Below, in pieces: positions 22,150 to 34,240 of a DNA stretch of 64,000 bases. The position numbers and the translations under genes were made by a program. Numbering within the stretch: position 1 is the stretch's first letter; the number at the start of each line of letters is the position of its first letter. The stretch spans positions 169,480,993 through 169,544,992 of the forward strand of contig CM060975.1 of assembly GCA_030765065.1 (NCBI GenBank). Reading direction: 5' to 3'. Source of the DNA: Deroplatys truncata. Its lineage: Eukaryota > Arthropoda > Insecta > Mantodea > Mantidae. The notes under the pieces were generated by a model. The model worked only from the letters and a program-made list of their open reading frames with translations, made no database searches and was not told the origin of the DNA.

Positions 22150-22936
22150 TTTCTTTTTACTTTCTCTACAACGTATAGTTAAGTAGGGGAAGTATTGTAT
22201 TCCACCCAAAAATTCGGTACCGAGATTTCACCGGAAATATATGTTTTGAGAACCCCTGAATCCAAAAAAAAAAAACATTTTTGGAAACATGCCCGTGTGT
22301 GTGTGTCTGTGAGTGTGTGTGTCTGTGAACAGCATAACTCAGAAATGAACAGTCGGATAAACACCAAACTTGGTATTTAGGTTCAGTATCTTCCAGAGAT
22401 GCGACACGAAGGTTTTCAAGAAAATCCCCCCACCTCAAATTACCCTTTACATGGAACATTTTCGAAAATTTTAATTTTCTCAAAAATGGCTCTAACGATT
22501 TGAGTAAAATATCATATCTTTAAGATATTTTTAAGACAAATGAAATGTATATCTCGAATTTTCTTCGAATATCTCCAAGAGTATTCTTCATTGTGAACGA
22601 CTTTGGCATAACTTGTAAACCATAAGAGATAGACAAAATTTTACACCTCAAAAAATTTAGATCGCTTTAAAATACACAATTTATGTCATATACATGTCAT
22701 TATTTATTTTATATGTACTGGACATGCAAAGAGAATGGAATGCGTCACATAGCAACCAGCTCTTAAAAGATTTGTCTGTCGCTTAAAGTCTACCACATTC
22801 CCCTTGCACCTACAAGAAAATTTAGCAATAAGATTAACATCTCGATTAACATGAAGCATATGGAGAATAAGCGTTTGTAAAAATAGTTTGTATAAGAGTA
22901 GATAAAGTCATGTGAGTGTAACACATCAGATTTTTT
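22150..22936 (+). repeat. R1 repeat, long 3' subtype
   Basis: Well-preserved R1: TTTACTTTCTCTACAACGTA, ATTCCACCCAAAAATTCGGT, a poly-A run, an impure GT tract, CTGTGAACAGCATAACTCAG and GCGACACGAAGGTTTTC. From about 22720 the 3' part differs from the common type and matches 60117-60340 instead (GGACATGCAAAGAGAA, CCCCTTGCACCTA, TAAGCGTTTGTAAAAATAGT, AACACATCAGAT). Confidence 0.75.
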
Positions 22937-23105
22937 TACATTAGATCATACACACATATTCACAATTCATTCATACTTGCACTCTGTGGAGGCTAGCGAA
23001 TAATCTTGGCTAAAGAAAAATGGCCACTTCCAACCGGGAATCGAACTCGGGACTACTCACACAGCAGACAGATGCCCTACCGACTGAGCTACGAGACCAG
23101 ACCGT
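22937..23105 (-). mobile_element. SINE family S1 copy, truncated
   Basis: Minus strand: GTCTCGTAGCTCAGTCGGTA, then box B CCGAGTTCGATTCCCGG and a short S1 body. It directly abuts the 3' end of the R1 copy. Confidence 0.7.
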
Positions 23106-24686
23106 TTTAGATGATCTGTAGAGATGTCATATTTGAAAACAAAATCGGTAATTAAACTTGCGGAACGTCGAGGGACTCATGCTACTCCGCAGTTGACGTA
23201 AGCAGGCGATAATTCCCAAGTTTTGAGCAACTCTACATTTAAAACAACGGATCACGGAAACTAGATTTCTTTTCAGAATTTCACTCAGAATCACTAAAAC
23301 TTCTCTCATTGGTATTACAAGAAACAATTACGAGTTTATGCAGCCTAGAAGCTCCATGTTTTAGGCTTGCTGTGCTCGGGTATATATTTCGTTGTAAAAT
23401 GAAACTAACCAATCTTCTCCACATCAGCCACTGTTGGCATGCGACAACAAAGGATATTTCACCCATAATGTGTGTGTGTGTGTTTGTATGTGTATGTATG
23501 ACAAATGCAATGCAAACCCCTGAGCGTATCGCAATCACAGCAACGTTTGAACTCTGTTCCCAGGTAAAGTTCATTTACAGGCCACCCTGGAATAAAAGAG
23601 TAACAGGGATGACAGAAGTGGATTATGGGTAAAGACATAATAGTGGTATTGCAGGGGGAATTCGGTTCCAGCAGCGGACTTGAATGTTGTTACTGGATTC
23701 CGCATATGAAAAGGAAACCATTATGCTGTGGCAAGCGGAGCGCTGGTGGGTCGGACATGTACTGTATAGCACAATTATCCCTAACCCTCTCGCCCCAAAA
23801 CGGGGCAAAGGAACAAGCTCATATTTTCATGCAATTATGAAAGCACAGAGCACAGCGTTGGTTCTAGCGCAAGTATATCTAGGCCTGCCTTAACTAGTTA
23901 ACCATTATTCAAAGGTTTATCCACGTTTGCAACTTCATTTTTACACTTTTTTGTCCATTCAGTGAAGTGGATGTTTATTTATCACTCCATAATAAATAAT
24001 ATCTTTATAGAACAACAAACCATAAAGGATATGTGTCAACACATCTTTCCGGATAGCCCTCGTTTCCCAGAGATTGTACGTAGTTTATTTGTATATCAGA
24101 GTGAACCGCGGGGCGATTCGGACTGTAAGAGCAGTGGAAATATTGCAACATACCAAATAAATGCATGCAAGAAAATGCACACTCAAAATTCTATTTACTC
24201 GCCCTAATGTCCTAGATCCAATATGTATATTAATTACTTAGCGGAAAATAACACTTTAGCAAATAATTTAGGGATTGTAACCGAGTTACTGATAGTATGA
24301 ATTGTTTAACTATAACCACACTTTGAGCAGTGTGTGCTCAATTGTTTAACTCTAACTTTTATATTGTTTTGATCTCGTTATGACTGGAAAGTGTGGAATA
24401 AATTAATGCAAATTCAAACACAATAAATGGAAAAATTGAACTTTAAAGTAACGGTAGTAGCTACATGTGTAACTGAAATGAGAACCTAGGGAAAAGATTG
24501 TACAGACAATTAAAACAGTGAGATTTCAGCCGACTAACAGCTCATTATTAGAGTACAACATGTTTTAATCTTATAAAATCTTTAAGTTACAATTTTTTTT
24601 ATATGCTGGAAGTCACGCAATTTAAATTGGAAGTGGAAACATACCAGGGCATTTACCAAACATGGAGCCGTACAATTCTACCAAAC
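23106..24686. other. unassigned DNA
   Basis: No exon or known repeat. There is a GTGTGTGTGTGTTTGTATGTG tract at 23471-23493. The less AT-rich piece 23600-23830 gives several overlapping ORFs with no recognisable content. Confidence 0.45.
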
Positions 24687-25619
24687 TAGGGATGGGACCT
24701 CGATACCGTCGATACTTTGATACGATACTCCGTGATATCGAAGTATGTCTAATAAACCTTAGATACTTTTAAATTTTTAGGTTTTGCCTTTTTGAAAGTT
24801 GTAGCTTTTAACTTATGCTAGACAAAGAATGAAAGGGGTGGGAGCTTCACGTTATTTCCTCGCACGTGTCCTCAAAGAGTCGATGTACTTAGTTCTTGAT
24901 AGACCTTGACTGCGTTTCCTGTGGCTGAATGAATGCAACATTCCATAGAAACTTGTGTCTAAATGAAGACTTGCAAAACAATAGGGGAAAGAGTAGAGGT
25001 ACTCATGTAATATGCAGCGTTAACTGAGTTGGAATGAAGCTGGTTTAGCTGACACACTAAATTTCGTTTCTGCAGTAGTCTGACTTAGCTCACTTTCAGG
25101 CAATACATTTACCTACTCCGGTGACCAAAATCCGTGAACCCAGCAGAAACAAATTAAAACTTAAGACGTGAGATAATACAGCGCATGAGAATATTTGTTC
25201 TTTCAATAATTATCTTTTTCTTAAAAAAATTGCCGATTCCTTTATATTTATGCATTTGATATACTTCCTTGATTTTTTATTAGAACTTTTGAAAGTATCT
25301 AACAGCCTTTGTATTAAATATATATGCTAATGTATCAGGATGGGTAGTAGAGAGGCTTAATCCACACACTTACTATGTTTCAAAGGGTTATATGGCTAAT
25401 TTACTTATTCCCGGATGAAAAAAATACATACGTTGTGTGGTAGTTGTGAATAGTGGTAGAATGCTGTAACACATGCATTATTATAATGGTTTGAGTTTCA
25501 TTTAAAATATATATGCAGAATAAATAAAAGTTGCAAGTATATAATATTCTATGGATATAAAATCATTTAAAAGAAATATTTCAGCACAAAATATAAATGC
25601 ATAAAAAGGTAGCAAAGTA

Positions 25620-25656
<37 letters not shown>

Positions 25657-25938
25657 GCCTTCACTAACAATAGGGAATATATAGCCTGTTGCATTATCAA
25701 ATTAAAAAAATTGTTGCCAATTGGAGAATGTCAAACAGGAACATTTTCGGAATTACTATACAGTAAAAGATTTGTTGCATGTGTTTATACACAGAAGACT
25801 AGCAATAAGAACATAATTCAGTGAACAAGATATTGCCTTTATAGCTTATATAAAGCAATTATCAAGTATCGGTGTTCAAAGATCAGTATCGGTATCGAGG
25901 ATCAAGTATCGAGAAATAGTGGTATCGTCCCATCACTA
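24687..25938. mobile_element. non-autonomous hAT-like element, 1.25 kb
   Basis: The left end is TAGGGATGGGACCTCGATAC and the right end, read on minus, is TAGTGATGGGACGATACC, a hAT-style terminus. Both subterminal regions are rich in GATAC/TATCG words (left 24700-24770, right 25865-25930). The 8 bases outside each end (TACCAAAC and TGCCCAAA) are partly alike, as for a decayed 8-bp target duplication. No transposase ORF remains. A (TTA)12 microsatellite lies inside at 25621-25656. Confidence 0.75.
25621..25656 (+). repeat. (TTA)12 microsatellite
   Basis: A perfect 36-base trinucleotide run inside the hAT-like element. Confidence 0.95.
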
Positions 25939-26558
25939 TGCCCAAATCTGTAACAAAGTACTACGACATGCCTAGCATGCCCAACCAGTAGTCGTGTGTT
26001 TTGTTGAAGCTATCGATAACAAAAGACCATTAGCGTATCTTGCAGAAATCATACAATTTATATTTTAAAAACTACATAATTAACAACTAAGGAAGTTATA
26101 GAAAGGGTTATTTCGTAAACATTTAATCTCAAATTGTGTAGTAATTTTACGCAAATATAAAAGATAACTTTGGATATACAAGCCATCACTGCAGGGTAAG
26201 ACGTATACAGGGACTACATAATTAAATTTCTACAAGTCTACTTAATTAATCCTCAACGTGACTTACCAAAGACAAATGTATTTTCAGAATATCATTTCCT
26301 ACTTGGGAAGATTAGAAGAAAAAAGAACTATGAAATACATTTTCATTGGTTTTCATGCATGCAAATTACAGGTACAATTGAATATATTAGGTTTAATTAA
26401 TATATGTGAAACAAAGTATAATATTAAAGGACATATCTAACATTATTTTGAACGAGTTCAAAGCCATGGCAGGATTTGGTTTGCTGGAGTTTTATGACGT
26501 TCCATAATAAACTAAACAAAGTGGGTTTACTGACTCCTTTAAAGCACACCCGAGTAGA
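25939..26558. other. unassigned AT-rich DNA
   Basis: An open frame of 60 codons (26258-26440) has random-looking composition. Nothing else recognised. Confidence 0.45.
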
Positions 26559-26579
26559 CAGAGAGAGAGAGAGAGAGAA
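26559..26579 (+). repeat. (GA)n microsatellite
   Basis: An about 20-base GA run, with further AGAGA-rich sequence to 26620. Confidence 0.85.
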
Positions 26580-26686
26580 TGAATGAGAAAGAAGAGACAG
26601 AGAGGAGAAAGAGAGAGTCTGTGCGTGTGTGCAAAATTAGAATGCGTAAAACTTTCATCAAATGTAGTACTAGCGACAAAAACCGA

Positions 26687-27216
26687 GCGGGGTGGCTCAG
26701 GCAGTTACGTCTGTGGCCGCATTCGGGAGGTCCCGGGATCGGTAACTGCCCACTCTGATCCTGGGTTTCTCGTGGTTTCCCCGAGTCGCCAGGCGAATGC
26801 TGGGTGGTTCATCTTATACCACGACTCTCCTCCTGTACCCATCATCTTCCTTGTCATCTATTTCAGAGCTGTAGGACCAGGCGACGGTGTTCGGCAGGTT
26901 GTGGCTGGGCGCTGGCTTGCGCTCTGTAAAGGTTTCTTCCCCGGCGTCGCTGCGGTACCGCTCAATTAGGTCTCTCCTCTCCTCAGGCTCCAGTCCGGGG
27001 GACCCTGGAGGTTGGTGGTTTGTGGGCAGGAAACGTTATGGACCCCGGCCATGCTTGCGCCCGTCGGCATCCGGATGTGGTCACCCTTCGAATCTCTCCC
27101 CTCACCCCTCTCTTCAAGGCGTCACGTTGGAAGTACAACGGGCCGACTGGCTCGCGTACGATGATCTGCCCCTGTTCCGGGGATCCCTCTGTGATACGTA
27201 CCTTTAACTTTTAGTC
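26687..27216 (+). mobile_element. SINE family S2 (subtype B), about 530 bp
   Basis: The head CCGAGCGGGGTGGCTCAGGC and CATTCGGGAGGTCCCGGGAT is tRNA-like. The middle carries GAATGCTGGGTGGTTC, a pyrimidine-rich stretch with ATCTATTTCAG (26857-26866) and GTAGGACCAGGCGACGGTG. The GC-rich 3' half yields long ORFs on the plus strand, but these follow repeat sequence and I do not call them genes. Confidence 0.75.
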
Positions 27217-28511
27217 GACAAAAGAAACTGTGCTTGAGAGAATACCTAGTAAAAGTAGGCTGATATCGAAAGTTGAAAGCTCGTCACATAGTGCATCGAA
27301 ACGGCTTTCTATATGAGAAGACATTCATAGTACAGCGGGAGGAGAAGGTGGACTATCGATTTCCTCATCGTTGGCAGTGAGTAATTTATAAATCCAGAGA
27401 TTTCTTTGATTGTTTTATATTGTGGTTAATATGTTCTGGGTTATTACTCTTGAAGCAGAGATGTCACGAAACATGCAACTAAAAGCTTCATTTTGTGTCA
27501 TGTTTACATTCATTTCCTTTCTGGAACGCATAACTGAAAATGTACATTTTGAAAAATCTGTGGCGAACCGTATTGGCCCAAATATATACTTCACGTCTTA
27601 TTAAGTTTCCTAATTCTTGTAGATTAGTATGTTCAAAAATTACTTTCAATCTTCAGTATTTATAATAAGCATGCATAAATAAAACTTAGCTTTCTGTATA
27701 AAATCTTGAAATGCAATAAAACCTATGGCCAATATCATAGGATAAAAATTTACACAAGCGTTCGAAACTGTCTAAATCTTATATTGTAGTATTGAAATAT
27801 TTGATATTATCTCGTCCTACAGCAAATCGTAATGAAGTGCTTTTAGTTGTCTGACTGTCATTAAACTCACGATACAAATGGGCCTTGGAACAGCACAAAG
27901 CCTTCATTATCGTCACCAGTCTGAAGCCAGCGCGTTTCATTTTTAGAAAAATTCAAGCCACAATTACAGCTCTCTTAAATCATTAAGCAAGTCAGTAAAA
28001 AGTAATAGCTAAATTAAATAATTAACTTTAATGTTATTCAGTCATAGATAAGTGACATTGGTGAGTTTCATGTAGTTCATACTGCAAATGAATAACTTTG
28101 AAGTTGGAACAATTTAAATACCTATTTATGTTAAAGACAACGCATTACATACTTCAACATTGATTTCTTTTGCGGTTTGACTGTCCTGAATTCGCTTTGC
28201 TAATGCGAATGTTCAAATGAAGCGAATATGGAGTCAGCGCTAAATTAACACATACACACCACTCTGCACTACAGGCACTTAAAAGAGCTTTAGTGCAAAG
28301 CGACATCATCCTTAAGCTTTAAGTAATTGAAGCGATTATATGCACAGTTTTCTTTTCCGATATTGGTAGAAAGTAGCATTATATAGTTAACTAGGACTTC
28401 CTGGATGCACAGCAGTAGTTCAGTAGTTCCTGCAAAGTAGCATTTAAGTTGTGAACATGCAGCTCCATTGAAAAGCATAAGAACTAGAAATTATCAAAAT
28501 AACCCACGAAT
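27217..28511. other. unassigned AT-rich DNA
   Basis: No coding or repeat signal recognised; short ORFs have random composition. Confidence 0.45.
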
Positions 28512-29106
28512 ATAGCTATCTGCCTTATGATCAGAAATCGCACTCGGAAGGTCACGCGTTCAATTCCAGTAGAACTGCCCAGTTTTATGTGGTTCTATTG
28601 TGTTTTCCTTACGACTGTAGGGGAATTCTGGGTTGTTCCCCTTCGACAAAAAATTTCCTGTTCATCATTCGCTGTCCACACCATTTCGTTTCGTCTGTTT
28701 TACCTCATCTGTTTCAGGGTGATAGGACAAGGTGACAGCGGTTGGTTTGTTGTGGCAGCACAATGGAATTTACACTACGGAAAATAATTTCTGGGCCACC
28801 TTCCTTCCTGAGAGCTGTTTCGTCTCTTCCCAGGACCCCCATGTTGCGGATGGCTGCCCTACTCTAAGGCAATGGTAGGTAGTCATTGAGGATAGTGTCA
28901 TACTGAATTGTTATAGATCCTGCCCTTGCTAGCGCACATCATCGTCTGGATTCGTCCCCTTCATGCCTTCCTCCAGGAGTCACGTCGGAAGCACAAAGTG
29001 CCTACTATAGCCTATGTGGGGTGATTAGGCTTCGTGTCTGGACATGACGTTAGGACCACACAGACTAGTCTGTTGTTCTGATCGTGGCAAAGGGGAGCGA
29101 GTGGAA
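28512..29106 (+). mobile_element. SINE family S2 (subtype B), old copy
   Basis: GCACTCGGAAGGTCACGCGT with TTCAATTCC preserves the box B region. TTACCTCATCTGTTTCAGGG, GATAGGACAAGGTGACAGCG and the later GGAGTCACGTCGGAAG match the 26687-27216 copy. Confidence 0.65.
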
Positions 29107-30317
29107 AGGCGTACCCCTACTCGAAAATATTATCGTTCGAGTAGTATAGTGCAATAATAAAATCACTGTCAGGCATAATAAATATTTCAATAACATCATA
29201 TTTTTCATAGACTTAGTTAAAACTATTTAGCGTTATATTTCTGAAAATAGAATTTCCTGTATTTGAGAAAACATACAAGCACAGATAAATTACATTTCAT
29301 ATGTTAAGCCCTCACTATAGCGCTGGTCTTTCGATCCCTCTAATATCGCAGGTTTCTTCCATTCTTACGCTCCTTTCAAAGCGGAGGACACCAAGACTGG
29401 CCAATCTAACTTAAATGACTAAATTGTAACAAAGCCGTTTAAACTTTTTGAGAAGTACATCACTTCAAGCCAGCCACCCTTGTAACCAAACTCAAATCCC
29501 ACTTTCCAATGAGTGGGAGGTTTCTTGTCGGTGTCATGATAAGCATAGGTTCCAATCACAGTTCAATTTTGCGCATCCGAGCAACTGAGAGATGGGAGCC
29601 GCAGTTACAAATGCTCCATCCATAGTTATTGGAACTTACAGAAATTTTACGGCTGTAATCGAACTTGTAATGCGACGCGATGGATATAGCGCAGGTTAAA
29701 GCAATAATATGGCATGATGTTAAATGTATCTAAACTGTGACGAATTACGGTAATGAAAATTTTACCTCTATAAAAAGGGGAAGCTGTCTTTCATAACACT
29801 TAAAACCACCTGAGACAACAAGAGTCAAGGCTGGAGGTAATAAACAAACAAATTGCATCTCGCCATAATTACCTTTGACGTCACATGTGTGTGCAGGGAT
29901 CTGATATTTACCCTTACCCCTGTACAGGCACGCATTTAATCACAGACACACAATATTAATTAATGCTAATTTGGAAAGTTAATCATAGTGTTAGCCAAAG
30001 ACCTAGGCTGGTCATAATTTGAATAGATTGCTGATGGAAACTGATTTACTTACACAATTCAAAGGAGATTTAACATTTAAAAAAATAAATAAACAGATAA
30101 GGAACGACGGCACTCTCTGACCACTGTACTTCTATAAAGGTACTTTGCAACACACTTTTCTATTTGCTTCGCGTTAATTAGCACAAATGTTTGCAAAAAC
30201 AAGCTTTATTACACACTTCAGTGTAAATACGAGGGGAATCCAGCAGACCAGAATATATTCAAATGTTTAAAAACGGGTCACCATATGCTAGCGCTGAGAA
30301 TTCGCACTCCTTCCATT
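29107..30317. other. unassigned DNA with a consensus TATA box
   Basis: TATAAAAAGGGG at about 29771-29783 is a strong core-promoter match on plus. No initiator, ORF or exon could be linked to it. The remainder is AT-rich and unassigned. Confidence 0.4.
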
Positions 30318-30950
30318 ACATCACGTGAAACAACTGAGTTGCACAGCACTTCAAAACATGACAAAAATATGGAAGAATTCAGGCCAATAACAACCGATAT
30401 CTCGGAAATGACTGATTCCACAAAACATTACTACAAATAAATTGTGGTTAACAGAGATCTAGATGTTTTGTATAGTACGTTTTCGTCTATGTCTTACAGT
30501 TTCCGAGTTATACAAAATTATACCAAATTCCTTCCGGATAAGGCGGACTTCACAGGCTATTTCCAGAAAATTGAACATATACATTTTATTTATCATGTGT
30601 GTATGTATATGTGTGGTATTTTAATAGAAAACGTTAGAGCTATTTTTGATAATAAAAAATGTCGAAAAGTATTTCATGTAAAGGGTAGTTGAAAGTGGGG
30701 GATTTTCTTGACCTTTATGTCCTGACTTTTGTAAATACTCAACTTAAATACCAAGTTTGCCATTTATCTGACATTTGGTTTTTGAGTTATGATGTTTACA
30801 AACACAAAATAAGCCAACACACGAATACAGGTATATTTTAAAAAAAGTTCTCTTTGATTCAGGGGCCTCAAAACATGTATTTCTGATTAATTATTTGATG
30901 AAATGCAATACTTCCGCTACCTACTTGGCATATGAGTGAAAGTAATAACA
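30318..30950 (-). repeat. R1 repeat copy
   Basis: Plus-strand landmarks are AACCGATATCTCGGAAATG, ACGTTTTCGTCTATG, CTTCACAGGCTATTTCCAGA, CATGTAAAGGGTAGTTG, AAATACCAAGTTTG, GTTTTTGAGTTATGATGTTT and GGGGCCTCAAAACATGTATTTC, ending GATGAAATGCAATACTTCCG. Confidence 0.7.
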
Positions 30951-32967
30951 AAGATATGCAGGATGTTTTGAATGGAAAAAAATTTTGCCCTCGTATTCTT
31001 TGTTACGAATATATGCAAAACAAAAAAGAGCACTGTTCTGAAAGCAGATTAAATCGCAAGTAGAATGTTCATTGAAAAAAATACGCATTAGACTTGGCTG
31101 TGGCTCGGTGACAGTTCTAGACTAAGCATTCCGTGTTCACCAGACTTTAATCATTCCCATCGAACTCGAAACTACCGTTGAACTATTTAAACCCACGTTC
31201 TGCGATATATCATGCAGAGATCCAAAGTTCGCTACCGCAGGCTGGATTAAAAGAATAGCGTTGCTGTTCTCTGTTAGGATGATTCACTGGTTGCATCAGG
31301 TTTTGCTACTGGCTCAATTTTGTTTAAATCTCTCTCCGTTCCTCTTACTTCTTCTTTAAGAAAATTTCTTCTTTAGCCTTCCAATATGTTGTCATTGGTC
31401 TGGTTCATCATCGACAAAATTTCTTCACCTTTCTATCTTATATAGAAGAGATGGATAGATATAGACGAATGGATGGATGAATTGATGGACGGACGGATAT
31501 TATATACTCTGTCTCAAACTAGAACGATCCTATTGTACACAAGGATGTACCCAAGTCATCACGTGTTTGACGTACATGTGAGCACACTACTTTTGCAACC
31601 TAGCTGTAGTAGCGCTATCTTATTGATAATAAATCGAGTAAGACGTTGTCAATAACTTATTAAGTCTGTGCTAAATAATTACTATTATTATGTAGTAAAT
31701 AAAATTGTAGGCTTCCACGCCGTTGTCAATGTTCGTGGCGCGGTCTTCACCGGAAGACAGGCAAGCTATTATCATGTAGTAGCATAATTTCGCTTCGAAG
31801 TTTATTTCTTAAGCATCGCGAAACAATGCGCGATCATTTAACATTTCTTAAGGTTTGCCTTGGCTGTTTTATCTCGGCAGATCGACAGACCTGCTCCATG
31901 ATGATAAGCTGACTGCTTTTAAACTGTATACAAGAATTCTGGGCTTGTGAAGTATGCGAGAGGCGTAGGAAATAAGTCATCATGCTTCGTTGAGACAGAG
32001 TATACAAATACTAAGTAAATTACCATATATTCATACTTAAGATACAAGTGAAATGTGAAGTAATGAAGAAAAGAAATACGAAGGAAGTGTCTCTAACTGG
32101 GCAAATTTGAAATGGCTTAGCGCATTTTCCCCTTGTTTTGTTAGGTCCTATAGTCAGCCAGTAGTTACCAAATTCCAGACACCTTCTCGTTGACCTCAGA
32201 TGTTCGGAGAATTTAGTTTTTCGCTGGATCTCCCATTATGCACATTCCTACAAAATGCCTTGCACAATTTTCACCCTCACCCAAAACAGACAAATTCTCC
32301 TGCCAGAATCGTCAGTCATTATCTGTGCATTTCAGCCTCCCAGCCTAAATTATCCCATTCCTGATCCTTTATCCAAAATGCAAATGTATATGCCTCTTTA
32401 CCCCAATCAAACTTGATTTCAGTTCTAGGCATAGAGAAGGCTTAATTCTACAACTCCATTCAATTTCCTATCGGCTTATTAGTTCAACTTTCCATATGTT
32501 GTAGTAGTTTATCTCATCTCTTTGCAAAGTGATCCCATATCTATATTACTCAAACCTTTCCCCATGAAGCCGTTCAACACTTATGAGTCAAGAGACTCTT
32601 GCTTTACATTGTACCGTATCTTCATAGCATCCAACCCCTCATTATGAGAAGTAAATTTTACTTAATTTGGTGTTTGGTTCCTTAAAATATCCAGCTACTT
32701 ACGATTATAAGTTAATTTCTAAAACTATTAATGTATTGAGGTTTTAGAGTAATAGTTTCGCAACATTCCACAACAAATATCATCTCAGGATCCATTTAAC
32801 TTAGAAGGCTGTGGTTTGGCTTGCTTTTCAGTTTAATTAACCCTTCATAACTTCATTAAACTGGATATCCAATATGGCTACGCATGTAGCATAAAGCAGT
32901 TTGGATTTGTAAACAAGTCTTGCTTTTGGTGTCTCCTGTGTGGTTGTACCTTTTTTTGCATTTTGCC
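30951..32967. other. unassigned DNA
   Basis: 31090-31200 has a weak tRNA-like look (GGCTGTGGCTCGGTGACAG) and may be an SINE relic. An impure GATG/GACG run lies at 31450-31497. The stretch 31705-31760 is GC-richer and may be a retroelement tail. None is firm. Confidence 0.4.
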
Positions 32968-33130
32968 ATGGCTAAACCAAAGGGCATTTTTAAGAAAAGA
33001 AAATACAAGAATAGGAAAAGTTGCAAAACAAATGCAACAATAGTGCGAAATGAAGGTTAATGTGGAACAACGTGATAGTGACCATGTGGTTAGAAATAAT
33101 TCTGCAGGCTCAAGTCCTCCAAGTGCTTCC
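32968..33130 (+). pseudogene. broken basic ORF, N-terminal part, interrupted by an SINE
   Basis: ATG at 32968 stands in a good context (GCCATGG). It opens 30 codons beginning MAKPKGIFKKRKYKNRKSCK, then stops at 33058-33060. In the +1 frame coding-like sequence continues with VEQRDSDHVVRNNSAGSSPP and ends in SAS at the point where an S3 SINE is inserted. After the SINE, another frame gives RKAKKNRQFSETVRMKQ. The very basic KKRKY start followed by a Ser-rich linker resembles N-termini of some insect DNA-transposon proteins of the Mutator-like kind, but no transposase domain follows, because an R1 copy begins at 33545. I treat it as a fragment of a mobile-element gene. A host-gene 5' exon is possible but less likely, given the frame break. 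Confidence 0.4.
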
Positions 33131-33332
33131 AGTTTGGTGCACCATGCTAGCCTCTGGTTTCCGAGGTCATGGGTTCAAACCCGGCGGATTTTTTTCGGGC
33201 GTAAAAATTCTGAAAATGGCTTCCTTCGGAAGGAAACTAAAGCCGATGGCCCCGTATATTAAATTTACATAAAGCTTCGGTCTGGGACACTGAAGCCCAT
33301 AGTAGTTAAAGAGAGTCCATAAATAAAAAAAC
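33127..33332 (+). mobile_element. SINE family S3 with target-site duplication
   Basis: The head contains GGTGCACCATGCTAGCCTCT, box B TGGGTTCAAACCC, the body GGCGTAAAAATTCTGAAAAT and GGCTTCCTTCGGAAGGAAAC, and the tail GAGAGTCCATAAATAAAA. Flanks CTCCAAGTGCTTCCAG (33117-33132) and CTCCAAGTGTTTCCAAG (after 33335) are nearly identical, a target-site duplication of about 15 bases typical of LINE-driven retrotransposition. Confidence 0.8.
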
Positions 33333-33544
33333 TCAAAACTCCAAGTGTTTCCAAGAAAAGCTAAGAAAAACAGACAGTTCAGTGAAACAGTAAGAATGAA
33401 ACAAACATAAATATGTAAATTAACTTCAATTTTAAACTCTGTTCTGTGTGATTGAGTGAGTGGTAACCAGTGTGGTGGAAAAATCATACTTTCTGAACGT
33501 GTGTGTCAAGGCAATGGTCTGGTAATTAATCTGTCAATCAATTG

Positions 33545-34240
33545 TATAAACTGTTTCAGAACTGTACGCTATATGCTGACCTTAAAATTCCATTCTGTAT
33601 CCACGCAATCGGGAGAAACACCTGAAAATCGATAGGACTTAAAAAGAATGACAAATTTTGAACAATTCTAACCTTTAATAATAGATATCTCAAAAACTGC
33701 TTATGCCACAAAAAGCATATTTGAAACAAAGAGATCTCTTTTAAAGACATCTAAATTTGTGTGTGTGTTACGTTTTCGTCTATTGCTTAACGTTTACCAG
33801 TTATACAAAATTATACAAAATTCCTTCCCAATAAAGTGCACTTCACAGGCTATTCCAGAAAATTCAAGATATACCTGTTATTTCTAAGGTAAATCTGTTT
33901 AATATATTATATTTTAAGCAAAATATTTTAGGCGTTTTTTAGAAAATAAAAAATTGCGAAAAATGTTCAATATAGGGTAGTTTGGATGGGGAAATCCTCT
34001 TAAAAATCTTCGAGTCGCATCTGTAAAAGATACTGAACCCAAATACCGCGTTTGGTATTTACCCGACTCTTCATTTTTAAGTTATGCTGTTTACAGCGAC
34101 GCACACACGGACCTTTTTCTAAAAGTTTTTTATACAGGGGGCTTCAAAGCATGTATTTCCGGTGGAGTCTCGGTGTCGAATTTTTGGGTGGAATGCAATA
34201 GCTTCTCTATCTACTATGTACGTGGTATATAAAGCAATAA
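33545..34240 (-). repeat. R1 repeat, near full length
   Basis: Plus-strand order: CAGAACTGTACGCTATATGC, GAAAATCGATAGGACTT, CGTTTTCGTCTATTGCTTAA, CTTCACAGGCTATTCCAGAA, GAGTCGCATCTGTAAAAGAT, TTAAGTTATGCTGTTTACAG, CACACGGACCTTTTTCTAAA, CGAATTTTTGGGTGGAATGC and CTACTATGTACGTGGTA. It defines both ends of the common type well. Confidence 0.8.

Noticed and set aside
26583..27214. Long plus-strand ORFs (106-128 codons)
   Set aside because: They lie inside or run into an S2 SINE, share sequence with other S2 copies in different frames, and show no domain.
31705..31770. Possible retroelement terminus
   Set aside because: GC-richer than its surroundings with GGCTTCCACGCC, but no repeat partner or ORF in the window.
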